From: Helopsaltes ochotensis
Taxonomy: Eukaryota > Chordata > Aves > Passeriformes > Locustellidae
Assembly (NCBI GenBank): GCA_013400155.1
Contig: VXBM01000001.1
Location: forward strand, 5,337,504 to 5,401,503
Length of the DNA: 64,000 bases
Direction: 5' to 3'
Positions 49,001-62,827 of this stretch are shown piece by piece. A program made the translations under genes and the position numbers. Below the pieces are notes generated by a model that saw only the letters and a program-made list of their open reading frames with translations, was not told the origin of the DNA and did no database searches. How positions within the stretch are numbered: the first letter of the stretch is position 1; each line of letters opens with the position of its first letter.

Positions 49001-52000
49001 AATGGCAAAAGCTTATGCTTCACAAGCCTGTGGGCTGCTTCAACTGAATTGATACTAAAAGATGGTGGGCAAAATCTTTCTGTGATTTAAATAGACATCT
49101 GTGACATGTATCATATATAATGAATTTAAAATGTGGAGGTCCAGCACATCCACACCTACAGCTCCAGAATACGAGTAACTCTTCTGCTTATTGCTGGGCA
49201 GCAGAGTACCAGGTCAATTTACCCTTGTTTTTCTACATAACTACCTGCTATAAATGCTATCAGAAGAGTCCAGCTCCAGCTGTGTCACATATTGAAAAAA
49301 ACAAAGATTAAGGATATTGCTGGAAATGTTTACCATATAAGAGACTACAGCTGCAGAGTGTTGTTTGGTGTGTCATCCTGCCTGGGCACGGATTCACTGT
49401 TTTACTAACACCAAGCTCCTAAAAATCAGGGCTGATGACAGACTGCACACAGATGGAGTTTCCAGACCTTAAGATAACTCTCTACACCTCCTCCCCAGCA
49501 ATCACATCTGATCTGCAGCAGCTGTCTCATGCATTTAAGCTCAGTTTTTACCTAAGCACTGTAAAGGTGGTTACATTTACAGTTCAAAATCTTGACTTGG
49601 ACACATCTGAGCCAAGGGAAGGCTGCTCTGCACTGATAATTAACAGCAGTAAATTATATGCCAACTGCTTAGTGCTCAACAGAAAAAAGGCTAGATAGTA
49701 ATACTAAATACTAGATACTGGATCACGGAGAACATCTGTAAAACCATTAACAAGCTTTTGGCTTTTCCTGTTTTTTTTTCTTATTTCCTTAGTTTTTACT
49801 TTGATATACTTCAGCTATTTTTAAAAAAATCTTTTGTAGTTTTTTCTATTTAATAAGACATTTTCCATTCGTAGAACCCTCTTTCTTTTGCTGTAGTTGT
49901 GTTTGTCATATTTGTAGTCTCTCCATGCCACTGAAGTTCTCTCAGTGTAAGGGGGGAGCTTTGCCTTTTGGTCTTCCAGTATTGGGCTTTATTATTAAAT
50001 TTAGAAAAATAAAATGCCAGGGGCTTTTGGAAAATTGTAAAAACGTAATCTTTCTTTGAATGCAAAGCACAATCTCCACATGCTTTCCACCCTTGACAAA
50101 ACATCTGGGTGTGGGTGAAAGCTAAACAAGCCTTGATCCATCTGATTCTGAAGAACACCTGAGGAGCTTTTCCTCCCATTCCTTGGGATGGACACCTGTG
50201 CTGGCTTTGTGTCCACCCTGGAATCTCAGTCTTGCATACGTCCACATGGCTTTGCTGAGAGCAATCAGCTGTGTGCTGGGTTGCTGCTCCCCATTCTCAC
50301 TCAGAATTGCTTTGGCATCTGGGCATTGCTGCCTTGCTCAGGTATTTATCGAAGCCAGAGAAAATCTAACCACCTCCCTTTTGTGAGTTTTGTAGAGGCA
50401 CAAGTGGAGCCTCTTAAAGCGTTGCTTGGAAGGGATCAGTGACATTTTAAGCGTTCTTAATGCAGCATTCATTGATCATCATTCTAAACATTACTGACGC
50501 ATGAAGAGATAAGGATTCAGTTCAGCTTTGGGTCCTGAAATTCAAAATGTAAATGTGCCTTGTGGTCTGCTGCACTAGAGGTGCTTATACCTGTAGGCTT
50601 TTAGAGATGATTATAATTGATCCTGTGCTGAAGTGGAAGAAAACACATTTGACTTACAGAGTCAATGGAAATAATCGTCTGTGAGGACTACATTTGGATG
50701 AGTTCTCTGAGCAGTAGGCAACAACCCATGATGCTTTTGTTTCTGGAATATTCTATCTTTTCTTAGAAGCTATTAAGAGCATAAGCACTTTCTAGTGCTT
50801 ACTTTTCCACAGAAACCTTTGATTTGTATTCACAATTGTGCACTTCTTACCACTATTCTTATTCCAGCTGTTCCTTGTGGGCAAATAAAAGCAGAGCAGA
50901 TGATACAGCTGCTGCACAACAGATGGTTTTCCTTCCCCATGACCTATGCTCCCAAAGAGTTTAGCAACAAGAAACCTGTGAATCCCCAGCCTCAGTCTCA
51001 AGCTGATGGCCACACCAAAAAGTCTCCTGTTTTCTGCCAGAGCTTCTGCCTGCAGTCCTATGGAAAAGCTCAAGGATGCTCTTCTACTGTTCTCCAAGGT
51101 AAAGCTCTTTGCTAACTCTTAACTGTCAGGCTGCAAACAGCAGCTGAAACTACGTCTACACTTCCTAGCAGCAAAATGTGAGGACATTTAGAAAACACAG
51201 TTTATCTTCTGGCTACGTACTTTAACATGGAAGCAGTTAAGCATATGGGTGGCATTAAAAATGTTGATTGGTGAAAGGTCACATACAGTATTTTCTATAT
51301 AACCCATGGACAGACACCTTGTCTACAGTGAAGTGTGGTGTACAGGCAGGCTGGCTGGCAGTGTCCAGAGCTCTACAAGGGTTCAAAGCCTACAGCCACT
51401 GCCTCTGTGCTGCCAGTTTCTTTGCACAGAGCTGCAAATAGCTCAAGCAGTCCTGCACCAATACAGCTGTGGAGCTCATGCCCGGCTGGTTAGCTCACTA
51501 CTGCTCCATGGCCACCTGACCAACACTCTTGAGTTGGTGTGCTGAGCAATTTACTCCACATGGCGCTCTCAGTGATCTCTGGCAATTCTTGTCCTCACCT
51601 ATTGTGCAACCAAGAGTGATAAGAACTACCAGAGCTGAAGACTGAATTTCTTACGGGCTATTCAAATTCAAAAAAATTAGCCAGTGTCCTCTTGTGACTA
51701 GCAGTAGATGACATCAGGATAAAGAAAATTAGTGTGCAGCCCTCTGCATTAGAACGACAAGTAGGCTCTCCTATCACATCCACCTCCTTCTCAAAATCTA
51801 GAAGATATTACAAGAAACTCAGAACAATTTAACTTCTTGTCAACTTCTTTAAGCAGTGCTTATTGTAGTTTCCCCATGCTGGGAATTGAGACTATATTAA
51901 GGCTTGTAGAGATAAAGCATTTTATTCTGATTTTTTTTACCTGAGAATTTGTTTGCCACAGAACAGTCCTGCCATAGAATAGGAGCTATAGGCAGAAATC

Positions 52001-55000
52001 AGTGTTCTGAGGCTGAATGCAGATGGTAGGCAGCTCATTGTGCAGTCACTGAAAAGGTTTACTGGCACTTTTCTCCAAAGTCAGGGAACAGACCTGAATA
52101 GATTTAGGTGTGGCTGATTTCACATTACTGTTACCTTGAACACTTCTCTTGCACTTGAATTACTCTCTTGGGATGAATTGCTCTATTCTACTTTTACCTA
52201 TGGCAGCATTTGCCGTGGCAAAGTCACTCCTGCATGTGTATGTTTTAAATACATAGCCTACAAAGCACTTTGAGTTCCTTTGAAAAGGTTGGCATCTATT
52301 TTCCAAGTGATTTTCTTATTTTAAATACAACCTGTAAAAAAAATGGAGAACATGCTACCAGCAGTGTTGTATTTCCACAACACTGAAAACCTATGTACAC
52401 ATCTTGCATTTTACACGTGAGTATTCTTTCAGCACAAGCCTTTATAGGATCAGGCATCTACATAAAAGTGTTTGGTTTCATGCTGTTATTCTAATGTGAC
52501 ATAACACTTAGTTTTTTAGCAAGTATAGAAAATTAAACTATAGCAGCCATGGGTCAAAAACAGTGCAGATTTTTTTCCTGCATAGTATCACTGCTCTAAA
52601 TAAGCTATATTAGCATAATTTATGTATTTACTTTTATATGAACAAAAATTTTGATAAGCAAACATTTTTGATTTTTTATATATCTGAATAATTTTTTTAG
52701 AAAAGTCAAATTACAGGGGTAATGCTCTGAATATGCACATTTATCCAAGGTGTTAGCCAGAGAGCTCTTTTATTGTCATTTTTCCAAATAAGGATTAAAA
52801 AACAAGCTGCATATTGCTTACCTCAAGCACTGTAGTAATTTTTTTTGCTTATTTATGAGGTACTCTGGAAGCACCTTTCCGGTCTAAGAAGAAAGATTCT
52901 GGCAATCAGCAGAACATGGAAAGAGGGGTAGGCTGACTGCTGCAAGTTACTGAACTATTCAGCAGTACAGATCCATGCTTCTTTTTTCACTTGTTCCAGA
53001 GATTTTGATTACCAGACAATAACAATCTGAGCTGAATGCCTGGAGAAAGGGTCTGGAAGAAGTTGGTGTAATTGCTGTTTAGCATTATAAAGCAATCCAC
53101 ACCGGAGAGGAGGGCAGTACTCAGGGAAGTACAGGTTCTGTTCTGGATGCTGTTCACTGCCAGGGGCTGCCTATTGGGAGTACATCCCTTTCTCTTTCCC
53201 TGTTAATAGTATCAAGTACATTCCACGAGTTGTGAGTATTAAGGTGCTTTACAAATCCAACATCATAAACTAGCAAAGCACGGGGCAGCAGTGGCCTTTC
53301 CTGAGCTCACTATTTAAGATGTTTAGAACTCCTGATGTTGGGTGTAGCATAAGGACATGAAGAGCACACAGAGCACTCTCTCTACATCTGCATCACTTCT
53401 AGCAGGTTGTAGGGAGGAGAACAGGAATAAAACATATTTTAGAAACTAGTCAAGACAAAATCACATTACTTTTAGAAGGACATGGACAGAGAAATTAAAG
53501 GAGGAATACTAGCTAGTAACAAGTTCCGCTGGTTCTGGAGATGTAACAGGACACAAATCTATAGAGGCTGCCTGTAGGCAGCAGGGCTGGAAGTCTTTGG
53601 GGACACAGGACACATACATGTGCAAAAGGATGACATTCAATCCAAGGCATTTAAAATAGCTCCAAAATTGGTTTTAAGTACAGCTTTTCTTAAGTTTCTT
53701 TTTGTAATTATTTTCCATATCTAGAAGTGCACTTACTGTCACTATTTGTATACTACAGGAAAGAACAGAACATTACCTATAAATAGTTTAGAAAAGATAG
53801 GGTGTTTTTGCATATAAGAGGGTTTCATTTTCCTGTGTGAATTTAATGGGATAGATGCCAATGCTTTTATGAATTGTGAATGCAGCAGTCTTCTTTCCAA
53901 ATGAAGATGTTGGAAGTGTGCCACTGGAACAAGGTGCTCATATTACACACTGCCAGCAAATTTCTGTTGCTTTAATGAAACATAAATTACGAAAGCACTT
54001 TTCTTCTGAAAAACATTACTCTTGCCTATAATGACATTGCATTGCATATTCTCATCTAGAATAAAAGAGGAAAAAATAATTAGGGTAGAAAGCAATGTGA
54101 TTCACAGTTCCAACAGGGAAATTCATGTGTTACACCCCTGATGTAAACAGCTGTTTGTATACCACCTACCTTCCTCCTTCTATAAAACATAATCCAGCTT
54201 TATGACTTATCAGGCATTTGTTACTATTCTTATGCATGGGGATTTTCTTTTTCCCCCCACAACGATTCTCTTTTTAGCTATCTGAAACAAAGTAATTATT
54301 TAGACTAATTTAATCACTGCATTTTAAATAGAAATCTTGCTTGAGGAAAAGCTCCCTATTTAGGAGCAGAATTTTGCACTTATATACAATTCAATTTTTG
54401 TTTAATAAAGAACGTAATGACATTATGTAGAAGCATTATGTAAAGTTTGAAGTTTTTTTCACTGAGTGACCTTAAGTCTCACAAACAATTTTAGAAGAAG
54501 GGAAAGTGTTAGTTTATAACCTTTGACAGATCTGGAAGTCAAATATCCCATGTGAAAAAGGTCCAAAGAAAACCATTGAGGTTGCAGTGCTTCATCTGCA
54601 CAGGTTAGAGCAGGCAGTGGTGCCACAGCTGCTCTTAGCCTGTTAACAGCCAATTGGTAACTAACAAATCTTCTTCAATCATATGTATGTATTATAATGT
54701 GCTACAACATATACCTTCACATTTTGTGCTCACAAGCAATTTTTTTTTTCTGCCAACATGTAGCAGGATTTTACAAGAAGATACAAAATGTAGTTTGTCT
54801 CAGATCATTTTAGTTCAGTCAGCAACCCTTTCTATTACTTCCAAATGTGAGCCACATCTCAGAGCTCAGGTGGTGGCATTGCAGGTTTTGTAGGAGCATC
54901 TCAGATAAAAGATACAAGTTCTCTTGAATAACAGGGCTCCCTCCATTGTTTTTCTTTGCAGTAACTCAGTATATAGTGTGAATAATGTTACTTCACACCA

Positions 55001-55535
55001 AGGGCTCACTTGTAAGGATATCCTCTACCCTCCAATTTGCAGGCATGTTTATTTTACACTACCTTAGAGTTAAAACAACTCAATGACATAATAAAGGTAA
55101 CTGCACAGAATAATCAATACCACTGAAACCATACGAACTCAGAAAAACCTCAAAAAGGGAAAGAACAAAAAGCAGTGAAATTCGGTTTAAAAAAACAGTT
55201 GCAGAAACTCTATGGGATTATTTTTGGTTTTCTTTTTTAAAAAAAGCCTCAAGCACACAGTCATGGCTGTAACCCACCTGGTTATATTTTCAAATGGGGT
55301 GCCAGGTCCAGACAACTTTAGTGTTAGGCAGAACTCTGCACTCGTGAAAATTAATGGCAGCACTCTATGACATTAACTAGAACGAAATCAGGCCATGTGA
55401 GTACCTTCTGTTTTTCCTATAATGAATAATATTACTGCATTCTGTTTTCTACTCACACTTCTCTCAGATTAAGATTGAAAATGATTAAGATATAAAGACA
55501 GCAAATGTTTTAATTCAAATATTATTACAAACTAG
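46100..55535. other. Intergenic, no recognised gene
   Basis: AT-rich DNA. The ORFs seen (for example 50795-51115 plus, 49850-50245 minus) have no motif, conserved-looking stretch or splice pattern. A 9-bp perfect hairpin lies at 52362-52385. Confidence 0.6.
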
Positions 55536-55563
55536 AAAGAAGTCACATAAAACCAGAAATTTT

Positions 55564-55569
55564 TTTATT
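55564..55569 (-). terminator. Poly(A) signal AATAAA on minus strand
   Basis: The minus strand reads TTTTGTGCAATAAAAAAATT. A U/GU-rich stretch (TCTGGTTTTATGTGACTTC) follows within 30 nt, the usual arrangement for cleavage and polyadenylation. A second AATAAA lies upstream at 55652-55657. Cleavage would be near 55535-55550. Confidence 0.5.
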
Positions 55570-58500
55570 GCACAAAATAAATTATATAGAAACAATGCAA
55601 CAAAACAACTCGTATTGTAGGCTGCACAACAGATGTTACAACATGAATATATTTATTGCTTTGAGAAAGGAGCAATTCAGTGCTAGTAAGCAGATTAGTT
55701 ATACTTCTTGCTCATCTAGATTTTTCATAAAATTAATCCAACTGGGCTAGAGGCATCTTGCAGCATACGGGTCAGGCCAAATTGTCATTTGTTATCAACC
55801 ATTATAAAGGTGCTGTAAACCTTCTTGACATTAGCATGGAACACGCAATTTAACATCACCAGTACTGAGCCATACAGGTAGTTCACTATTAGAAATATCA
55901 TTACATACCTGATACACTTATACACAAGATTTTAGAGGCCCATTTGCAGGAACTGTTGTTTCAAAATAAATCTTGCTTACAAATGTTGATGCAGATTTGA
56001 CCAATGCTTCAATCTACATCAAGAGGCACGACCACGGGGTTTTGCCAAAAAACCTCCAAGTATCAGCACTTCCCATCCCTAAATGGAAAACTCATCACTA
56101 GTGCTGACTCAGTTATAAGTGTCTCATTTTTCCTAGGGCCACACTCAGATTTGAGATTAAAAAACTTCTCACATTCCTTTGGTAGAACTGGGTGAAATTT
56201 ACAGTGCTTTTTAAGTACTTCAAAACACAACATATTTGGTTCTTCAAAAGATACAAGCCTGCAGTACTGGTATTGCACTCAGATCGAACAGATTTTAAAC
56301 TGCTACTTTGTGGACCCTGAGATGTCGATCCTAATGAATTACTACAGAATTAGCTCTTAACAAAAACTATAAAAATGGACAATGTTCATGTAATAAAACA
56401 CATCAAATCATGATCAGCTGGAGATCTTTGTGAAGCATGAATATAAATGAGAGAACGCCATTTCAAGTCTTCATAATCTGAGTCAAATTCTCCCCCAGTT
56501 TGTCAAGGACACAAGTATTTACTCAGTTGAGTTCCCACCAATGAATTCTGCTGCTAGTGTACACACCCATTATTGCAAAACTTACTTATGAGAAGGTTAA
56601 TATAATAAGAGCAAATTTAAACAATATTAGTCACCCATGAAAGGAAATTAAGTGAGGAAGTGGGAAGTCTGGCTTATTTCAGGTCTCAGCTACAAGGATA
56701 ATTATAGAAAGTCACTCCACTGAGGTCAAGCTGAAGAACTTAACTGAGCATCAGACCCATGAAGTAGATCCCTGTGGAATCTCACAGAAATAAGTAAAGA
56801 GATTTTGGATTGTGCACTAATATGTACACAAACAAATACGGTTGTCACTCTTTACTATACTTTAATAAAATTCTTTACTGTATTTTTTCTTCCCTGAAAC
56901 TGTGTTAATGCATTATGATAAATCAAAATACATTTGAAAGTGAGGTTTCAAATAGCTGCAGAATATTACAAGAAGTGAATTATTCTGAATTTAAAAAAGA
57001 GTATTTGTACAAATTCTCAGACTCTTTAGTGATGCACTTACATTCCACGCATGTACCCAGCAGTAGTTTCCTTTGAAGGAAGGTACGTATTAAACTTGAC
57101 TAATAATCTTGCATACTTTTTCATCCAGGGGACTCTTTATTAAATACTCCATGTAAAATTCTGTCATCTTATAAAAATGTTAGTAATTCTAGTAAGATTC
57201 AACTCAACAACCAGATATACCCTGAAACGTCCATGGAAACACAAATGGTTAGCATTTTATATACTTATGAACTAGAAAATTTATAAGGCAGGATGAAGCT
57301 AATATCAAAGATGAAAAACAGCACCACAAGCCTGTGTTTTGCAATTGCTTTCTGATTGGACACAAAATATATTATCATAGTCAGATACAACTGATTAAGG
57401 TGAGAAATGCATTTAGCCCAGCTGTACTAACTATACAGCTTCACACAGAATAAACATTCCATATATCATCAGAAAATGCATTTGAGCACAAAAATTAAAA
57501 ATACGTAAGTGATTCTCTAAGCAGCATTTTGTTTTCTTTTTTTTTTCCAAAACATTAACAGAGATAGATATTGGACTGATTAAATATCTACAAGTGCTTT
57601 TCCTTTACAAAAATACATATATTCTTAATAGTAGGATAGACTGTCATTAACAATGACCTGTGTTTTTTTCACTTCAATTTGAATGATTTATAAGCTAAAT
57701 TTTACAACCACAAAAAGGTTTATTTGTAATAGGATGTTATCACTTTTGACAAAAAGCTTAAAACATTTTATATTTTAAAACAAATTAGCAACTTAAGATC
57801 ACAATATGTTCTATGAGCTCCTAAGTACTGTGAGGGCTGCTTTATTAAAAACTGGTAATTACTGATCAAATGCAAGGAAGCATTAGAACATTATTACTGC
57901 TCACCGTGGGCTCCTTTCTTTTAACTTGGATCACAGCTTATATAAGGACACTTAGGCCCCCACCCCCAAAAAATCCATTGAGAGTAACTCGGTATCATCT
58001 ATTCAGTAGCCTGGAACATCCAACAATTCAGGCTTTGCATTAATTTAAAAAAATGCAAAATACTTTCCTTTCAATAGTTAAGTCTGCAATAAGGGAAAAA
58101 AAAACGATGCATTGCTTCATGTTTATGCTAAGAAGCTTCTATTAGAGAAAAAAAAATACGATCAGTAAGTATTTAGAATGAAATCTTTCAGCCAGCTAAA
58201 TAATTATATTGACCTATTACTGTCCAGTTTAGTTAATCACTATCCTGGAAAAGGAAATCAAGATAATTTGGATTTTTTTTATTCTCTTTTTTTATACTGC
58301 ACAAGTAAAATAATCACTTCTTACTAATCAATGGTCTCATGTCAAGGACAGCAATGACAATTGCTAAAAAAATAGCTATAAAAATCTGTAAAACATACTT
58401 ACTGTCTTCTCATTTTCCTCCAAATCTGTCCTTTCCACCTTCCAAAATATCACTGAAGTACAACTAGAAACCCCAAAAGTAGCTTGGTGACTATTTTGTG

Positions 58501-61500
58501 CTTTGGAAGGTTTACAGGATTGACAGCACACTGAGTTTTTTATTAGTTCACAGGCCAGGTATAGCAGACACATCAGTAAATGCAAGCCTTTGTGCTTTTC
58601 TTCAGGAACATGAGCTAGGATTCAGAGCTACTCCATGTCTGTTGACTCAACCTCAATGCTATTCCTGTTGTTTCTTTTCTTTTCTAATTGGTTTTGGAAA
58701 CTGCTAGGTGTGCCTAACCCTTTAGCTCGGTGACACAGACAATTATCACTGGCTCAGTTTTGCTTGATTGACTCCAGGTACCTCTTGACCATTCAGGCAC
58801 TCCAGGAAAGTGTCAATGTCATATTCCAAGTCCATTTCTGGGTGGCGTTACCTTTGGTATTAAATAGGCCCCTTAAAACTATTAGGCAATCAGATTATCC
58901 ATAAAAATAGTTTATTTTTAAAAAACCCTAGTTTTTAAGAACTATCTGACAACAAAGACTAATTTTAAATCAATAAGTGTGTGATATTTTTTCAGTAAAA
59001 ATGGAGCATGTTTCATTTTACCACATCAAAATTCAGGAGACAACAGGAACACTATGTACCATACTCAATATAATACAAAACTGAATTTTAAGAGTAGAAT
59101 ACCATTATAAAATATGTGCCTTGCACTTTGACAATAAACATCATTACAACTTCATTTGTAATAAAACCCTCAGTATGTTAACTAGCAGCAAAACCATTTT
59201 ACTGTGCAGCCATTTTGTATATTGTGTAGTAATCTCCTCTCAGCTCTTTGCTTTACACTGACTGTCATGAGGAAAAAGGAAAATGCACAGTAGCTACTTC
59301 TGTTCACCTCATCCTGTCAACCATGTTAGAAGCATTTCCTAAAAATACACGTAAAAGTTACTTCAAAGGAAAGTACCTAATGCTTCAGAAAAACAAGCTA
59401 AGTCAAACCAATGCCTATCTTTGGTTAAAATTAATGTAACAGCAAAAAACTACCGCTTAAAGACATCTTTCATTCCAGAATTTCTCCTCCATTCTGAACT
59501 TACAGAACTTTGTCTCCTTCTGCAAATACAAGATATTTAAAAGATAGCCTTGGACATTTCTACCCATGTGCAAGAGCTTCTCTGCTTCACTGCCACACTC
59601 CAGGACCAAAGAGACCTAAATTTTAAGTATTGCTTCCTAGAGAATGAAACAACATCCATACTCAGCTATAGTGGAAAGCTACCTGAATGCAGAAGATTTA
59701 TGGCACATACCTTGGATGGAAGAATCTGTTGCGAATTCATTAACTCTTTAATTTCCTATTCTGGAACCTAAGGTTTTAATCTGACCTATAGACAGTGTAG
59801 ACAGAGGGTAGAAAACCAAACCAACAGGTTTATGAAGAAAAATATTTAAACATTGCAGGATCATCTTTTGAAGGACATTCCTGCAAGGGATGTTTCAGCT
59901 GAGGTCTGAAGCTCAGACAAACCCTATGACAAAATTAGAGGTAAATGTGCAGTTGGAAGTTTTCACATTTCCTTCAGGGGAATCAATCCTCTTGTGTCTT
60001 GGAACTCATCCTGGAACACTCCAGTAGACTACAATCCCTCCTCAAACAAGTGTTTTTTGCTGAAACCCTTGTGGAAGAATGACCTTGGCTCAAACCAGCT
60101 AGAAAGGATTGAAAATGCAAAACTGTGAAAACTGTGCCAAAATCCATGAGAGCTACCTGATAAATGAAACCTGTGAGCTGACACCTCGGGTACAATTTCA
60201 CCTTCACAAGTCCTTAATGTTTTGACTTTTGGGTAGGAAATTGGGTGGGTATGGGAATGGCCAAAAGATGTGTAAGAACCTAGAATTAATTACAGGAGGG
60301 AGGGTGCCTGTTTAGACATTTTAACTGAGAAAAAATAGTTAGTCAACAAAGCATGAAGTAAAATGAGAGGGAAATATGCAGCATGATACATGCATTTTTG
60401 TAGGAAGCAAAGAGATGGCTTCAATCTATCAGATTAAGTGAAGAAACTGGACCAAACTCTTGGATAAGGACGTAAGTCTTAATTGCCTTTGCACTTTTCC
60501 AGGACAGAAATGAGTTTGATCAATGAATGTTATTAATAAGTATTTTACATAGCCCCTCTATAAACAAGGCTCAATCTATTTATTTTGAGGCTTAAGACTG
60601 GTTTTTGAACAGCTACCTGTTCTCTAGTATTTCTACCAGAACAGTATCTGGCTGAACTGGATGCTATGCCTTTTTTTGCAAGTCCTCTCAAGAATGATTT
60701 TTTTCTAAGGAGTGAATAAATACCTCTTGTCTTCAGTTACATGAGAACGTAAAAAACTCACAAACAATACAACTCAGTGATTGGTTCAATTAAAGGACTA
60801 AACCACGGCCTATTTTTTTTAAACAGCAGAGAAGGAAAAACTGAAAAACTTCTCCCACAAAGCCATGTATAACAGTTAGTCATGGGAGAGATGAGATGAA
60901 ACTCTGGACCATTGTTTTGTCTGCAGTAAGAGCCTAGCTTATTTCTAAATGGAATGGGATCAATCCCTTTTCTCCTGCAGATACATTAGAACCGTTTGTG
61001 ATAAGAGCAGAAAAGTCGAGTCAAATTGCTGAAACCTATGGAGAAAAAAAAGACCAATATCCCAAATTAAAGGGTTCCTCATGCAGAAAATGGAATATTT
61101 TCAACATAAAAGTACTTATTTTAATATAATTTCTACTGAGGGTGGTTTTAATTTAAATTATCTAAAAGAACACATTTCTCTTTATCCTTTTTCCCATGAA
61201 AGCTTCTCAATACAGTATGTTTATGATATATTCTTGCTGAAAATAATAAGACCATAGATAAAACTCAGAAGCAAATATTACCCTGTCAAATGAAAATAAT
61301 GGGCTTAAAAGGTATTCTGTATTAGTAATCAGGCACTTCACTTTGTGTAACATTTTCAGTAAAGTCAAGATAATACTTTTGTAATTTTTCTTTGCATAAC
61401 TGCAAGCTAGCTGAGTGTGCACAATATACTTCTTGCACAGCATACTCCTAGGACCCAAATCCCCAAGCTTTAATGTGAACAATACCTACTATAGTGATGA

Positions 61501-62813
61501 GTCACTGCAGTTATTGTAGCAATCTTATTTGGTATTTCATTAAAAAAAAATCCTTCCTAGGACTAGGTCCTTAGCTACCAGGAGTGAAGTAATGCATCAT
61601 GGAAGATACATTTCTTGATTAACCATCTAATTCCATATTGTTTGAGATATTACAGGATCTTGTTTCTAAATTCCAACTTACGGCTTGTTACTAGATAAAT
61701 GCAGCAACCAGCTATGCTCAACAAAAAGTTGTTTATGATTTTCATTAATGAGTTCTTCACTTGTAGAGAAAAAACCCAAGCAGCACCAAATGTGCTAAAT
61801 AAGAGACAGCAAGGTTAGGTAGTAGTGTGGAATTTTTTAGGTCCCTCTGCAGTTAGATACTGTTAAAATGGGAAAGTCATAGAAACACAGTGGCAGCAAC
61901 ACTTATTTTATATTCCTATGCTTTACAAGGATGCAGTGGTGACACTTTGTCATGGAAATACTCAAGAACTGTGACTTTATCCAGTCATCTGCTCTAGCAT
62001 GGCATATGGTGCAGTCTGAAGGGAATGCCTAGGTCCTCATTTCACTTTACTCCATCTTTGGCACACAGGAATCTGCACATGCATTCTCATATTCCTATGG
62101 TGCTCGGGTAGTCTGAATTGGCACAAATTAATTACATCTGTGTATCAGTAGAGACATGGCACATATGTACTATATGAGTGAAAATTTCCTGTAAAGAAGG
62201 CAATGCCTGTGTTGCCCAGTTAAGATATGTATTTCACTGGCACTTTACTTCTACAAAAACTATAAAACTCAGCAACACTCAGGCACCATGCAATCAAATC
62301 AGAAATGCATCAAGTGCAGGTGGTTAGTTCATATGCATTTAATGCCACCATTTGCAGCTGGGAACGTTGATTCAGATCTGTCAGTATTTTCCATGCTTAA
62401 AATGAAGATCTGCCTTCTGTAATTAGCTTTAACTTACATCAAGAAAATACCAGGAATCAAAACCAATGTCCAACTTGATTGAAAAAATTCATGGTTCTCT
62501 GAATTCTATTAGTTGCCATTCTAAAGCCAAGGCAAAATAGTGCAATTTCAAGGGTCCTGTTAGGTGGATGGATTAAAAGTTATACGTTCCAGTCTTTTTA
62601 AAACAAGTCTGTTCAAAGATTTCAAAACAGCAAACACAATTATTGAGAAAAAAATTGTGCCCTGAACCATGCAGAACTTACACTTAAGCATCCTAGCATT
62701 AGTTTTGTGATGAACTGAAACAGGTGTTTTATGTCAAGCAAATCTACAGTGAAAATTCTGATATAAAAACACATGAAATATATAAAAATCGTAAGGTGTA
62801 ATTTGTATGTGCA

Positions 62814-62827
62814 TGTAAATATTTACA
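62814..62827. repeat. 14-bp palindrome carrying Pumilio-like site on both strands
   Basis: TGTAAATATTTACA is a perfect palindrome. It contains TGTAAATA, the canonical Pumilio recognition word, on each strand, so a minus-strand 3' UTR would carry one whichever way it is read. Function is inferred only. Confidence 0.4.
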
